A stretch of DNA of 64,000 bases, taken from positions 4,549,782 to 4,613,781 of the forward strand of contig BCHX01000003.1 in assembly GCA_001599755.1 (NCBI GenBank). Reading direction: 5' to 3'. Origin of the DNA: Gliomastix tumulicola. Lineage: Eukaryota > Ascomycota > Sordariomycetes > Hypocreales > Bionectriaceae. Each line of letters starts with the position of its first letter. Position 1 is the stretch's first letter. Of this stretch, positions 1 through 10,891 are shown in pieces. The notes below the pieces were generated by a model. That model was not told where the DNA came from. It searched no databases and worked only from the letters and a program-made list of their open reading frames with translations. Position numbers and translations under genes: made by a program.

Positions 1-2
1 CT

Positions 3-215
3 CCCCTAAGACAGAAAGGACAAGATATCGCCAGAATTCCACTCTCTCCCTGCTTTGTCGACGACCACGGCGCAGAGGAGGCCGCGCGGTTTGAGGCGTT
101 AAGGAGCAAAGCGCGGGACATCGTAGGGCGGGTGGACCATAGATATAGATATATACCCTTTGCAATTCATATCTTGTTCGTTCGGCACACCGCTCATGGC
201 TTCTATCAGTATTGA
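3..215 (+). CDS. possible 3' end of a gene entering from the left edge
   Basis: One frame is open from the window edge to a TGA at 213-215. Its first half reads like protein, with an acidic and alanine-rich helix-like stretch around VDDHGAEEAARFEALRSK followed by KARDIVGRV. The last 25 or so residues look less convincing. No domain can be named from 70 residues. The other two forward frames contain early stops. It could equally be chance open sequence in the spacer before the PLP-enzyme gene. Confidence 0.25.
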   Translation, partial: PLRQKGQDIARIPLSPCFVDDHGAEEAARFEALRSKARDIVGRVDHRYRYIPFAIHILFVRHTAHGFYQY

Positions 216-858
216 GAGACCGTAAGACTGATCGTGTTTCTTACATGGCAAGCTTAACATCAACGCCCGAGCCTGGAACCTCTGAATTAGGTTCTGGGTC
301 TTGGCGGGCTTCTATACCTCTTCTAGAGTCATATCAAGCTCCAACAAGATTATCACTCTGCAAACTAAGATATCGAAGCGACATGATGCAGGTACCGAAT
401 GGGGGGAAGAACCACAGCTCGAGATGTCCCTATTTCTCCAGCCTAACTCACCCGTATTCCAGTCAATATTCAATTTGTCATCCAGGCCTTTTCGCTGTTT
501 TCAATTGCTACATTTCGACCGACATCATAATAAAGATGAGTCTTATGGCGAGCTTATCGAGGTCGCCGGAACATCGCCCGATGTCGGGACGAGATGTGTC
601 ATTTTTGGCTGTGGGTGGATGACACACCCCCTTCAACCTTCACTAGCCGATGGTCCGGTACGTTCACGGATGTTAGCCGACGCCCTAGAGACGACATTTG
701 ATGGCTAGTAGTCACTCTAATTGAGCTTTGTGGTGCTAGATTGTGGTGCTAAGAAATAGCTAGCTAGGCTGCAGATATAAGTTGCTAGATATGCCTCCCT
801 AGATGAATCATCGAAGCTCGACGCTCCGAACTCAATTCCAACACACTCTCACATCACC
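216..858. other. intergenic, promoter side of the PLP-enzyme gene
   Basis: Two overlapping forward ORFs at 212-622 and 301-708 have no recognisable motif and look like chance. The stretch just before 859 is AT-rich (gatataagttgctagatatg near 774) and ends in a cytosine- and CA-rich leader, as expected of a fungal 5' UTR. I see nothing else. Confidence 0.4.
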
Positions 859-2288
859 ATGGTCGCTGATCAATCGCTGGCTGTGAGGCGCAAGCCCGAG
901 GAGCCGAAGAGGAAGGCCTTCGGCAAGGCAATGAGGGAAGAGTTCCTCTTCGATCCTGCATGGACAAACCTCAATCATGGTAGGCTTGCTTCCCTGCAAA
1001 CATCGATGGACCACCCAAGAATCATGCTGACGTCCCTCCAGGCTCATTCGGAACCTACCCCAAGGCAATCCAGGAGAGGTTCCGGGCATACCAGGACATG
1101 AGCGAGGCCCTCCCCGACCCCTTTATCCGCTACGAATACCCGAAGCTCCTCGACGAGTCCCGCGCCGCCGTGGCCAAGCTCATCAACGCGCCGCTCGAGG
1201 GCGTCAGCTTCGTCTCCAACGCCACCGTGGGCGTCAACACCGTGTTCAAAAACATCAAGTGGAATCCCGACGGCAAGGACGTCATTGTCACCTTCTCCAC
1301 GGCTTACGAGGCCTGTGCAAAGGTTGCCGACTACCTCGTCGACTTCACTGAGGGCCAGCTCGCCCACCGCCAGATCGAGCTCCTATACCCCCTCGAGGAT
1401 GAGGAGATCATACAGCTCTTCCGTGAGACCGTCGCTGCCGTCGAGGCCGAGGGGAAGAGGGTCCGCATCTCCATGTTCGATGTCGTCACCTCGCGCCCCG
1501 GAATCCTCTTCCCGTGGAAGGACATGGTCAAGGTCTGCCGGGAGCTCGGCGTGCTGAGTCTGGTCGACGGGGCGCAGGGCATCGGCATGGTGCACTTGGA
1601 TCTCGCTGCCGTCGATCCGGACTTCTTCGTCTCCAACTGCCACAAGTGGCTGTTCGCCCCGCGGGGCTGCGCTGTATTCTACGCGCCCGAGCGGAATCAC
1701 GACCTCCTGCCGACGACGCTGGCCACGAGCCACGGGTACATCCCCAAGAGCGGGAAGCAGCGTGTGAGTCCGCTCCCGCCCAGCTCCAAGACCCCGTACA
1801 TCACGAGGTTTGAGTTCGTCGGCACGGTGGACAGCTCGCCGTATCTCTGCGTCAAGGACGCTATCAAATGGCGGGAGGAGACGTTCGGTGAGGATGCTAT
1901 CATTGACTACCTCTGGGACCTCAACAAGAAGGGTACGAAGATTGTCGCCGACATACTGGGCACACACGTCCTGGAGAACAAGGCAGGCACGCTGACGAAC
2001 AACGCCATGGGCAACGTGTCGCTCCCAATCTGGGTCGAGGCCAAGGGCAGCGGAGCCAAGGAGGATGACATTGTTCTCAGTAGCGAGGACTGGAGCAAGG
2101 CGTTCCAGTGGATGCTGGTCACCATGAAGGATGACTACAAGACCTTCTTATCCATGTTCGTTCATGGTGGTCGATTCTGGGTCCGTATCAGTGCGCAGGT
2201 TTATCTTGGGCTGGAGGACTATGAATGGGTTGCCGGGGTCGTGAAAGAGCTTTGTGGGAGGGTTGGGAAGGGTGAGTTCAAGGCCTGA
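859..2288 (+). CDS. PLP-dependent class V aminotransferase-fold enzyme, Egt2/LolT/isopenicillin-N-epimerase-like
   Basis: Two exons, 859-979 and 1042-2288, remove a 62-nt intron. Splicing restores the family motif TNLNHGSFGTYPKA and gives 455 aa, the normal length for this family. The PLP-binding lysine is K242 in SNCHKW, and the aspartate that contacts the pyridine nitrogen is about D216 in LVDGAQGIG. The N-terminal block FIRYEYPKLLDESR and the SNAT motif are typical of fungal proteins annotated as isopenicillin N epimerase-like, LolT-like or hercynylcysteine-sulfoxide lyase (Egt2). The fold is clear; the substrate is not. An ergothioneine C-S lyase role is possible, but no Egt1-type gene is near. 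No targeting signal is obvious, so a cytosolic site is inferred. The next gene, a bZIP factor, converges on it. Confidence 0.85.
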
Positions 2289-2703
2289 GATAAGTATTTC
2301 CAGGGGGCAAAGGAGGATATAGAGTATTAGACAGCCGTGATGACGAGCGCATTCTTATTGACTTTTATATAGTGGGTGAGTAGCCAATATGAGAACAGCT
2401 GGAGCTGGCCCTGTCATTTGTTGTCGCACCCTTCGAGTCGTTCTTGGCCCTGCACCGCTCTGTGTGGTGGAATCTCTTCAGATCCAATTCCATGGATCCA
2501 AATCCTAGATCATCATAGGATTATCATTATAGTGTTTCATTAGTGAGCATATCCCTCCATAGGGTTGTCGTCGACCTCGCTCTCGACTTGTGGCTTTGGA
2601 TTGGGATCAACCGTGTCAAATGGCACTCATCGCCCCTCGGCTCGATGATTCGGTTACATGTCCAAACCCCGGTTGGGTTAGACGCAGACCTGATCACAGC
2701 CTC
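2289..2703. other. convergent intergenic spacer
   Basis: This holds the 3' ends of the PLP-enzyme gene and the minus-strand bZIP gene. The direct word ATCATAGGATTATCATTATAG near 2511 is AT-rich and may serve 3' end formation. No gene is visible. Confidence 0.3.
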
Positions 2704-3579
2704 TCATGAAAATCCCTCCATCAGCTGGAATATCGTTGTGTTCTTCACAGAACAAGTGTCAGGTCCTGAGCAGCCGAGAGCCGTGCGAGCGGACAATGGG
2801 TCGCTCTGCTTGTGCAGCTGGACCAGGATGGCTGCCGCCGCATCACACGAGCTCTCGAGACCATGTGTGCCATTGAGTTGCGGTGTCGTTGCTTCGGTAG
2901 CGTTGGGGTCTGTCACTGGTGACGATGCCCCCTCGGTCTCTTCTGAGTCGTCCTCCCTCTTCTCTATACTGTGTTGACGAGCATAGCCAATTGGTTTCGG
3001 AACACCACTAGCAAAAGGGGCATGCTGTGATGTCACTGAGCCGGGCGTCAAGACGGGCTGGTGATATGGAGGGAATGCAGCCGGTTCGGAGAGCGTGTAC
3101 TTGTGGCCGGGCGGATGGTGAGGCCATGACGATGCTGGGAAGCCCTCTGTCGACGCCGAATGCACGGAATCCTGTCGATCGTCCCAGTGCGAGCCGGCAC
3201 TCGAGACCAGTCCTCCCTCCGACGCCAGGAAGTGATCGACTTCGCCTTGTGACACCCCGTGCCTCCATAGAAGGGTCCTGAGGCTTTGATTCTCCGCATT
3301 CACTGCTCTTGCTGCCCGTTGCATCTCTAGCGAGGCGAGGGCATCCCGCTTCTCGTACTCCTCCAGTCGACGCTTGAGGTCGTCGACGAGGTCGCGTCTG
3401 CGTGCTCGAGACCGTCGTTGACTCTCCCGATTCTGGAGAATCGAAGCCTCCGTTTTGGTCTGTAGACAAATGTCAGCACGGTCCATGATTAAATCACGAG
3501 ACCAATGCTAAAAGGCACTTCATCCTGACTTGGTTTGGTCACGCACGGCGCACAAGGGGGAAAGTACCTTTCTCGGCAT
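2704..3579 (-). CDS. bZIP transcription factor
   Basis: Exons 3568-3579 and 2704-3459 (minus strand) give 255 aa. The first exon codes only for MPRK, and the 108-nt intron is joined in phase. The basic region follows at once (residues ~12-27, core NRESQRRSRARRR), with the invariant N and R of the bZIP signature. A leucine-zipper heptad series comes next (L in DDLKRRLEEYEKR and the following helix). The remainder is low-complexity, rich in S, P and H, without a second domain. It should bind DNA as a dimer in the nucleus; the target genes are unknown. Related short fungal bZIPs begin with MPR-K/R directly before the basic region, which supports the tiny first exon. The promoter carries a CACGTG palindrome at 3665-3670. 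Confidence 0.85.
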
Positions 3580-4307
3580 TGTGATATCCCCGTCAGATAC
3601 GGGGCTCCTGCTCAGATCACAACGAGACTGATTGGGAACGGCCAAGCTGTGTACTTGACTCCTTCACGTGTGAAATCGAGAGTTATGCAAATTTGATGTG
3701 ACGGGACGTGAATAATGTGACAGAAAATTTCTTACCTTTGGCATGATGTGGAATCGTTGATGGATCTGTCACGCCATCGATCCGATTGGTTGGATTGGGG
3801 TGACAGAAAGGTAGTGACTTCTAGTGTCTGATCCCCTTGTCTAGTGTGCAGTATTTGTGTCGCTGCCAAAATGGTTCACTTGCTACCCTAAACAAGCGCC
3901 GTTCTCCAGATGGGACTGGTGATGGCTCCTTGAGCATGGAAATTGTGCTTCTGGATATTTCGATCTCATATTAGGGACTTAATACTCCTGTATCTATGGA
4001 TTCTACCCCAGAGAAAGGAAATCGTTTTCTAGCATCTCTGCTAGTTGTACTCACCCACCTTCAGTAAAAATCATGCCCTGTTCGCCACCACACCTTGGAA
4101 ATCAGAGCTAGCAGAAAAGTATGGGCACGATGCTCAGTTGAAGGACTCTGTGCGATTAATTCATTGGGTACCTTCCGGGATTATTGACGGTCTAACTGTC
4201 TGTGCCATTCCTCGCTATGCTCGAAAAAGAAACCATTACCGCCTTCCCTGGCTTTGTCCTCACTTTCTCGCCTGTGGCATCCGCGCTGTCTCGCAGGGTC
4301 ATTCCAG
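3580..4307. other. promoter of the bZIP gene and 3' flank of the next minus-strand gene
   Basis: The half near 3580-3800 is the upstream region of the minus-strand bZIP gene. It contains the palindrome CACGTG at 3665-3670 and a GGGACGTGA word at about 3702-3710, both of ACGT-core type that bZIP proteins often bind, so self-regulation is possible. The ORF at 4045-4314 has no support. Nothing else is seen. Confidence 0.35.
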
Positions 4308-4879
4308 TCAATGAGGCTTGATGTTTTTGACGTCCTCGTCTTCTTCCTCCTTCTTAATGCCGCCGGCATAATTGGCGGGAAGGGGGCCATAGTCGAAGTC
4401 ACCTTCGTCATCCGACTCCATCTTGATCTTGACCAGGTCGTCAATCTCTGGCTTTACCTCGTCCGCCATGTCGGGCTGTTCCTCCTTCACTTCCTCTTGT
4501 TTAATGGCGGCGTTGGTGAAGGGTGAGACTGGCAGCGTGAGGTTGGGCTACGTCTAATAGTCAGTGGAATTGAACCTGAGTGTATGACTACGAAGACATG
4601 GAGGGAAATATCGGGAAGCATAGACCTGCTGGGGAGAAACTTACCGTATGACCAGCGTTCGAGGCGCTGGGAGCTTGGCGCGAAGCACGCTGTTGATCGG
4701 TAGGCGACTGGCCTTGGGCGCGGCGGGCCTCCTCCTTCTGATTGGCCTCGTGAATTCGCAGGCTCACTCGTCGGCCGTTGACGAAGGAACTCTGCGTTCA
4801 AATTCGCATTAGTATATCATGACTGGATTGTTAGGATGATCGACAGGCTCCGAGATGGTCTTACGCCGTGATTCTCCAT
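4308..4879 (-). CDS. small acidic protein with repeated SUMO-acceptor consensus sites
   Basis: Three exons, 4865-4879, 4645-4791 and 4308-4547 (minus strand), join in phase 0 and give 133 aa. Intron 1 (73 nt) has a perfect TACTAAT branch point and both donors are GTAAG. The N-terminus starts MENHGSSFVNGRRVSLRI and is followed by a charged, glutamine-rich helix. The C-terminal 65 residues hold five psi-K-x-E motifs: IKQE, VKEE, VKPE, IKME (followed by SDDEGD) and IKKE. I do not recognise the family and propose no catalytic role. The motif density suggests a nuclear protein modified by SUMO; this is inference. It stands alone, with 1.4 kb of empty DNA upstream. Because the exons are short it is easily missed by ORF scans. 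Confidence 0.7.
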
Positions 4880-6323
4880 TTTGGAAACGATGTGAGCAGG
4901 GAAAAACTTGAAGCTGGGGAAAAGGAACGTTGGAAATAGAAAAAAAAGGGGAATTGATGCTCGCTTCACTCTTCGAGCTGAATTCCGCGTGAGACTGTTG
5001 CCACGGAGAGGAGGAATTTGGGGTGGTGAATGCAGGTTGGAGGAGTGCGGTGAGAGGAAAGGAGAAGGTGAGAGAAAAATCCGAAGAGTGAAGGTGTGGT
5101 AAATGATGGGCTACGGGTCACGTTACTAGGCAGCGTGTTTTCACAATGCACAGTCAGCTACCTCCTCCCGCACCGCCTCCCGTTTCTCATTCTTAGTCGA
5201 CCGATACGTCATTGCAAATTCTACTAATGATTGAAGGTCCTCAACCCACACGGAAGACCTCAACTTGGTCCTCTCACATCATGAAGTCGTCTATTGGGCG
5301 GCAGAAGAATTGTGCATTTGGGACTCAACAGCAATCGCACGACTTAATCATTCTTTTGATGTTACTGACGCGCTGCTAGATGGTCTAGGCCCCCATCTAT
5401 CATGACTGGAAATAGATTTTCCATCAGTGTACGCTTTTTGCCCTCCTCTTGTCATCCCTGTGCTGGTGGTAATGTCATTCGCTGAGCTTTGGATCGCGAC
5501 CGGAGGCTTGCTTGTGTTTGCAAGCTTCGCCAAGCCACGGGCATCCTCGAACCTCTTCACCACGGGAGGCTTCGTATTTTCTATGTTTACGATGGAGTAG
5601 GCTGGTGATAGCTCTCATCTAGGCATCATAATGGCGAAGATCGGCTTCTATTTGTACGAACGCCTCATCCTGGCTTTGATGATTCAAGCTGGCAGATCTA
5701 CGCTGCAGTGCCCCCAGGGCAGTCCAGAGCTGCCGTTGCGACTATAGGCGCCAGGAAAGCAATAGCTCGAACTTAAGCATGTGATATTGACAGCATCCCG
5801 GCGGGCTGATCGTAGATCTTGGTCCCTGGAATAATGGCAACACCTCTTGGACGATCGTGTGCCCGGGTCCTGCATTAGCCCGCATTTGGACAGCCGCAAC
5901 GATATGCTGCTTCCCCGAGATCCTTAGACCACGAGCACTGCTACGTGAAGCTTGAAATCAGATATAATCACCACCAACCAATGGGCCCTTAACGACTGGT
6001 TCCATAGTTATGATGGCTGCCATTGGAGGTGAGTGAGGATGTCGTGGCTTGCTGTGCCGCAGCTTGGCGAGCCCAATGACGCATAGATCAGCAATTCGAC
6101 AAGGGTCGTCGCCCTAATATTTCCAAATACAGCGAGCTACTGCTGACGCCTGTCACAGGGAATCAGGGATCCATGGACTTGAAGTTGGGCAGCCAGCAGC
6201 CAGAATACCGCGTCCTCAACTTCCCCCCCTATCCGCCCGTCGCGTATTTTCTACGAGAGGAGGTCTGACAAAGCTACCCAATATTGCCAGCCACAAGATT
6301 ACCTGCAACACACCAAACGAAGC
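4880..6323. other. gene-free spacer
   Basis: About 1.4 kb lies between the divergent starts at 4879 (minus) and 6324 (plus). The first 250 bases are purine-rich (aaaggaacg...gaaaaaaaaggggaa), which is a pyrimidine-rich leader for the minus-strand gene. ORFs at 5348-5563 and 5684-5899 show no motif or codon bias. No repeat or RNA gene was recognised. Confidence 0.4.
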
Positions 6324-7963
6324 ATGAGAGGGGCCGGGAAGATGCCAGTGGGAATCTTCGACAAACGGAGGGGCGGGCACCGGTGCGGCTTTTGCAGCCG
6401 GACGCACAGGAAGGTGAGTCGGAGCCGATTCCCCGTTGACCTGCAGCCTCACGGATGGCGTGCTGATGCGACGACGCTCTGTTCGAATCGGGACATGATA
6501 GTGCGACGGAAAGATCCCCTGCTCCAACTGCAAGTCACGCTCGCTGCAGTGCTCCCTCGTCCCCCGCGAAACGGAGCTGCAGGTGGTGAATGTCACTCCG
6601 GCGGCCCCCGCGCCACGCCGAGCCTTGGTCGAGAACGCCTGGAAGTACACCACTGTCTGTTTCGAGTCCCTCATCGGCCCGCCGGAGAAGGCCATCCTGC
6701 GTAGCGATTTTATCGTCTCGCTGAGCCAGACGGATCATCAGATGAATAAGACCATCATCACGTTCGGCCGCGTGTACTCGTCCTGCTTCATCACGCAGGA
6801 GGTGTTCGTCAGGAGCAGACCCGCGCTTCTGGGAGCAGTGGCTAAGCATAAGATGATCTGTAGGGGCCTTCTGGGGTCCGCTACTGCCGGCGGTCAGTGG
6901 TCCAGCACGTGGCTGGCCGGCGCTTTAATGCTTGTTCCTATGGATGTAAGATCCATCTGTACCTGAACGGAGATATCCGAGACAACCCCCTTTTCCTTGG
7001 CACAGTTTCTAACGTGACTTTGCAGTCTATGCTTACTCAGGATAGAGAGGAGCACAAGTCATGGATGCGTCTCATCGGTGAATATATTCATCGTGGCGTC
7101 CGTGATGGCGTTGCTTTTTCGGCTGTGGACCAAGACCTAATACGATTTTACCAGTCGAGCGACGTGATGCTCAGTTTGATGACATGGGAGAGGCCTTTGG
7201 GTTACGACTTTTGCGCCCATCTGATATCGCAGGCTACTTATGCACCTTTAAATCGAAAACGAGACCTGTACCTTTCATCCCACCACTGGTGGGCGACGCT
7301 GCAGCACAGGTACGTCACCGAACGTTCCCCATCATCTAAGCCTCCGTTTTTGACTGTATTAGCATGATGCAATGGGACATCGAAGTGTCCACGGAGGCGA
7401 AGCTGAGCTTGGATCAGAAGATCAGAGGCATGGAAATGATAGACGAGGTGTCAGCCTTGCAGTCTACTCTGCTCCCCTTATTACTCGATGCTTCTAACTC
7501 GACCTACCTGAACCCGTGGTTCCCGCTATACTGCTGGCCCTTGATCGGTATCTGCCAGCTATTACGGAGAGACTCCTGGCAGCTCCTCGAATGCGACCTC
7601 CCAGCGCTCAGCCCCGACAAGGCCCACGAGCAGGCCATCGCTCTCCTCGATATGGTGTTCAGCCTCATGCGGTGGAGGATGTGTGTGCCGTTCTTCTTGC
7701 CGCTTGTATACACGGCAGGCTTCGAGATGAGGACGGAGAAGGAGCGGGAGCGCGTGCTGCGGTGCATGAACGACTGCCAGATCAAGCACTACGACATGGT
7801 CAAGATGTTTCAGATGGACTTGGTGCAGGCGTGGCGTGGGACTGATCGTGGGAGCGAAGGCGTCTGTGATCGTCGGTTGCCGATGCATGAGAGGGCGCGG
7901 ATGATGGCTCTGATGCTGGCTGACTCCGGAGATGAGGCCAAGGCTCGGAGCACCGGAGAATGA
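6324..7963 (+). CDS. Zn(II)2Cys6 transcription factor with fungal-specific regulatory domain
   Basis: Four exons, 6324-6413, 6502-6945, 7026-7309 and 7363-7963, give 472 aa. The first intron cuts the zinc cluster: exon 1 ends CGFCSRTHRK and exon 2 starts CDGKIPCSNCKSRSLQC. Joined, they show all six cysteines with spacing C-x2-C-x6-C-x5-C-x2-C-x6-C. The remainder is helical, with blocks such as SWMRLIGEYIHRGVRDG and NPWFPLYCWPLIG, in the style of the Fungal_trans_2 regulatory domain. It should be a nuclear DNA-binding regulator. The start at 6324 is the first ATG; 6342 is an alternative. The next gene downstream, an MFS transporter on the same strand, could be a target, but its promoter word points to another regulator. 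Confidence 0.8.
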
Positions 7964-8176
7964 TAGCCGTGTGGCATGTGGTCTGGGGGTTGGGAGAGCC
8001 TTCCGGGTCGGGCCATTCTCGGCGTCTGGTCATGTGATGGCGAATAGAGTGGTGATAGACAATAGACCTCTACTAATCGCCCAGCTCTCTGCGCCCGTAA
8101 GCTCGAGGCTTGCCCATTGAGTTCAGGCTAGAATGGTGCTCGTCTATCGCTTAGTGATGATAGGGGCGACTCGAGT

Positions 8177-8190
8177 CAAGAGTGGGGGTG
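8177..8190 (+). promoter_or_regulatory. copy of the hxn-cluster promoter word, upstream of the MFS gene
   Basis: The word CAAGAGTGGGGGTG lies about 400 bp before the MFS start. Its first 12 bases are identical to the copies in the hxnT/hxnY, hxnN/hxnV and hxnR/hxnX promoters. It is a candidate binding site for the C2H2 activator HxnR. Confidence 0.5.
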
Positions 8191-8265
8191 GGGGTGGTTT
8201 CTGGACTCAACTCACCAAAGGTGGTGGATGATTAGCGGTGGTCTTAGTGCCAAACTGCACCAGTC

Positions 8266-8336
8266 GATAAGATAGCGTATCTTTTGAGAATGTAACGCTT
8301 GGCTGGGTTGATATCTACCAGCCGCCTATCTTATCT
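8266..8336. promoter_or_regulatory. group of GATA-factor sites upstream of the MFS gene
   Basis: GATAAG at 8266-8271, an overlapping AGATAG at 8270-8275, and CTATC/CTTATC (GATAG and GATAAG on the minus strand) at 8326-8335 fall within 71 bases. Fungal nitrogen regulators of the AreA/Nit2 type bind HGATAR, often in pairs. This suggests nitrogen control of the transporter. Confidence 0.4.
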
Positions 8337-8588
8337 GACTCTGGGGTCTGGAACACGCACAGGGCGCGACAGATCCCAGCTCGATCAGCGTCCATCTAGG
8401 CCGGGTATCAGCTCCCAAATCAACATCTCCTGATTGGATTACGAGGCTGACGAGGGTGAGATGACGATCTTTAAACCTCAGACCTGCTCATGGGTACTTA
8501 GGACAGAAAGTTGTTTGCTCCACGGTTCTGACTTGCCACACAAACATCTGAACACGATCTCGCCTTGACTCATCACGATAGTCTCATC

Positions 8589-10435
8589 ATGAGCGAGAAA
8601 TCAGTAAACAAGGACGAGGTCCAGCCTCAGATGGCCTCCATTGAGCCCTCTACCTCCCTTGGGAAGGGACAGCTGACCGAGGGCGACGCTGCTGTCCACA
8701 GCTTCTACGAGGAGGCAGTCACTGAGCGGTATCTGCTCAAGTCTGAGCTTGTTGCCGAGCATCTGAACAACATTGGCATGGGAAAGTAAGTGACCTCTTA
8801 ATACTCAAAACCACCTATGAAGAGATGTCGCCTAACTCCGTTCAGGTATCAGTGGCTGCTCTTCGTTGTCAATGGCTTCGGCTGGATCGTGGACAACTTC
8901 TGGTCTCAGGTAACGTGTTTCTACACTACACCAAGCTGAACTGTTATTCACCTATTTTCCTCGCCAGGGCATCGCCGCTGTCCGCCCTCCCGTCGCCAAC
9001 GAGTTTACCGACATCTCCCTCCTCTCGTATAGCTCCGTGGCGTACTACGTCGGCCTCATCATCGGTGCAGTCTTCTGGGGCACGACCGCAGACCTCATCG
9101 GCCGCAAGCCTGCCTTCAACGCTACGATTCTATATGGTGGGATCTTCGGCTGCGCTGTGGCCGGTTCCCAGAACTTTGTCACCTTCTGCGCGCTCTGGGC
9201 CGTCATTGGTACTGCTGCTGGTGGCAATGTGCCGGTCGACAGTATCGTGTTCCTCGAGTTTGTGCCCAAGAGCCATCAGTGGCTTCTGGTCACCCTCTCG
9301 GCGTGGTGGAACTTTGGACAGGTTGTTGTTGCTCTGCTGTCTTGGGTCTTCCTGAGCAACTTTGCCTGCAGCGGGGATGATGCTCCCTGTGCCATGCGAG
9401 ACAACATGGGATGGTATGTCACTCTCTCTCCTACAGGTATATTAAGCAAGGCTAACGCGTCTCCAGGCGTTACCTGATGATCACCCTGGGCGCCATTGCC
9501 ATCGCCTTCGGCCTGATTCGTATCCTCTTCTTCAAGATGCCCGAGTCCCCCAAGTACCTGCTCTCCAAGGGTCGCGATGCCGACGCCGTCGAAGCTGTCA
9601 ACTACATCGCCCGATACAACGGCAAGGAAGAGACTTTGACTCTCGAGATGCTCCAAGCCATCGACATCCAACTCGGCTACAGCCCCAACCTCCTCTCCGA
9701 GTCCGTCTCTGGGCTGTCTTCAATCGACCTGCTCAAGGAGAGCTTCAAGGACTACACCGCCAACGGCTTCCGTGCCCTCTTCCGCGGCCGCAAGATGGTG
9801 CAGCATACATCCGTCACGTTCCTCATCTGGCTCACCATCGGCATTGCCTACCCTCTGTACTTTGCCTTCATCACTTCTTACCTGCAGACCAAGGAGTCCT
9901 ACTCGGCGAACTCGTCGCTCAGCCATACGTACATGGTGTACTGTATCGTCTCTGCGGTGGGTGTCCTGGGGCCGATTGCGGCGGGCTTCTGCGTGGAAAC
10001 GCGTCTTGGACGTCGGTGGATGATGGCGGCGTCTGCTGTCCTGACGGGCGTCTTCCTCTTCGCCTACACAACGGCCAAGACTGAGGCGGCTGACATTGGC
10101 TTCCAATGTGCCACGGGTATCCTCGGTAACTTTGGTAAGTGGTTTCCAACAGTCTATGCACATATTTCAACTTTAAATAAATACTGACCTCTTCCCACTC
10201 AGAATATGCTGTCATGTACGCCTTCACGCCGGAATCCTTCCCTGGCCCCGTCCGAGGCACCGGCACCGGAATAGCCGCGACCTTGCTCCGGATCGGCGGT
10301 CTTGCGGCATCTTTCATCTCGACGTTTGGTGGCTATACCGTTGTGCCGATCTATGCCAGTGCTGGCTTGTGGATTCTGGTCGGTCTGTTCTGCGTTGGAC
10401 TTCCGTACGAGACTCACGGCCACGCATCCATTTAG
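8589..10435 (+). CDS. MFS transporter of the SV2-like/carboxylate-sugar porter type
   Basis: Five exons, 8589-8785, 8846-8909, 8968-9413, 9467-10134 and 10203-10435, give 535 aa. The 53-68 nt introns all join in phase. After a polar N-terminus of about 65 residues come 12 predicted membrane helices split by a central cytosolic loop. The loop between helices 2 and 3 has the MFS signature (DLIGRKPAF), and EFVPKSHQWLLVT and PESPKYLLSKGRDADA are typical of the SV2-like branch. ETRLGRR repeats the signature in the second half. It should be a plasma-membrane permease for a small organic acid or related compound. The promoter holds the word shared with the hxn genes, so it may be the second transporter of the nicotinate regulon (hxnZ in A. 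nidulans); orthology was not tested. Confidence 0.85.
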
Positions 10436-10891
10436 TGGCCCTTGATTGAGTCCCGGTGGCCTCTGCTATTATTCTCCTACCCACGTTGTACTGTCTGTAT
10501 TAAATATTTTAGCTGCTTCACACTTCGTTCTCTGGATGTGCCCCGAAACCTTCACCGGCGATGTCGCCTTGCATTCCAGTACGAACTTCTGTTTTAGAAA
10601 GCCATGGGTTAGCCTATGGGCTGTTGGGGGTGGTCTGCAAAGATTGGCGTGACAGCTGTTCCTAAAGGTCACGGCAAAATGCATTTGCTCCCTCTTTATC
10701 ACGCTTAGAAAATCCCGTCCAAGGCAGCTAGGTTAGCATAGGGTATCCCGAGGCAGCTAAAGTGTATGGTATCATGTATTGATTGGCCTCTTCATCCTAG
10801 AGAGGCAGTCTAATTCCAGTGAAAAGACAAGGGTATCATCCGTCCCATTTAACGCCCCAATGCGCCGGAGTCAAGGCAGAAAACCGTATCG
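10436..10891. other. convergent 3' spacer
   Basis: The word GGCAGCTA occurs twice (about 10724 and 10753) beside GGTTAGCATAGGGTATCCC. Otherwise this is the 3' UTR space of two converging genes. The ORF at 10469-10702 has no support. Confidence 0.3.

Noticed and set aside
212..708. Two overlapping forward ORFs of 135 aa
   Set aside because: No motif, no codon bias, and they overlap each other in different frames upstream of a clear gene.
1044..1967. Antisense ORFs of 107 and 194 aa
   Set aside because: Shadows of the GC3-rich PLP-enzyme gene.
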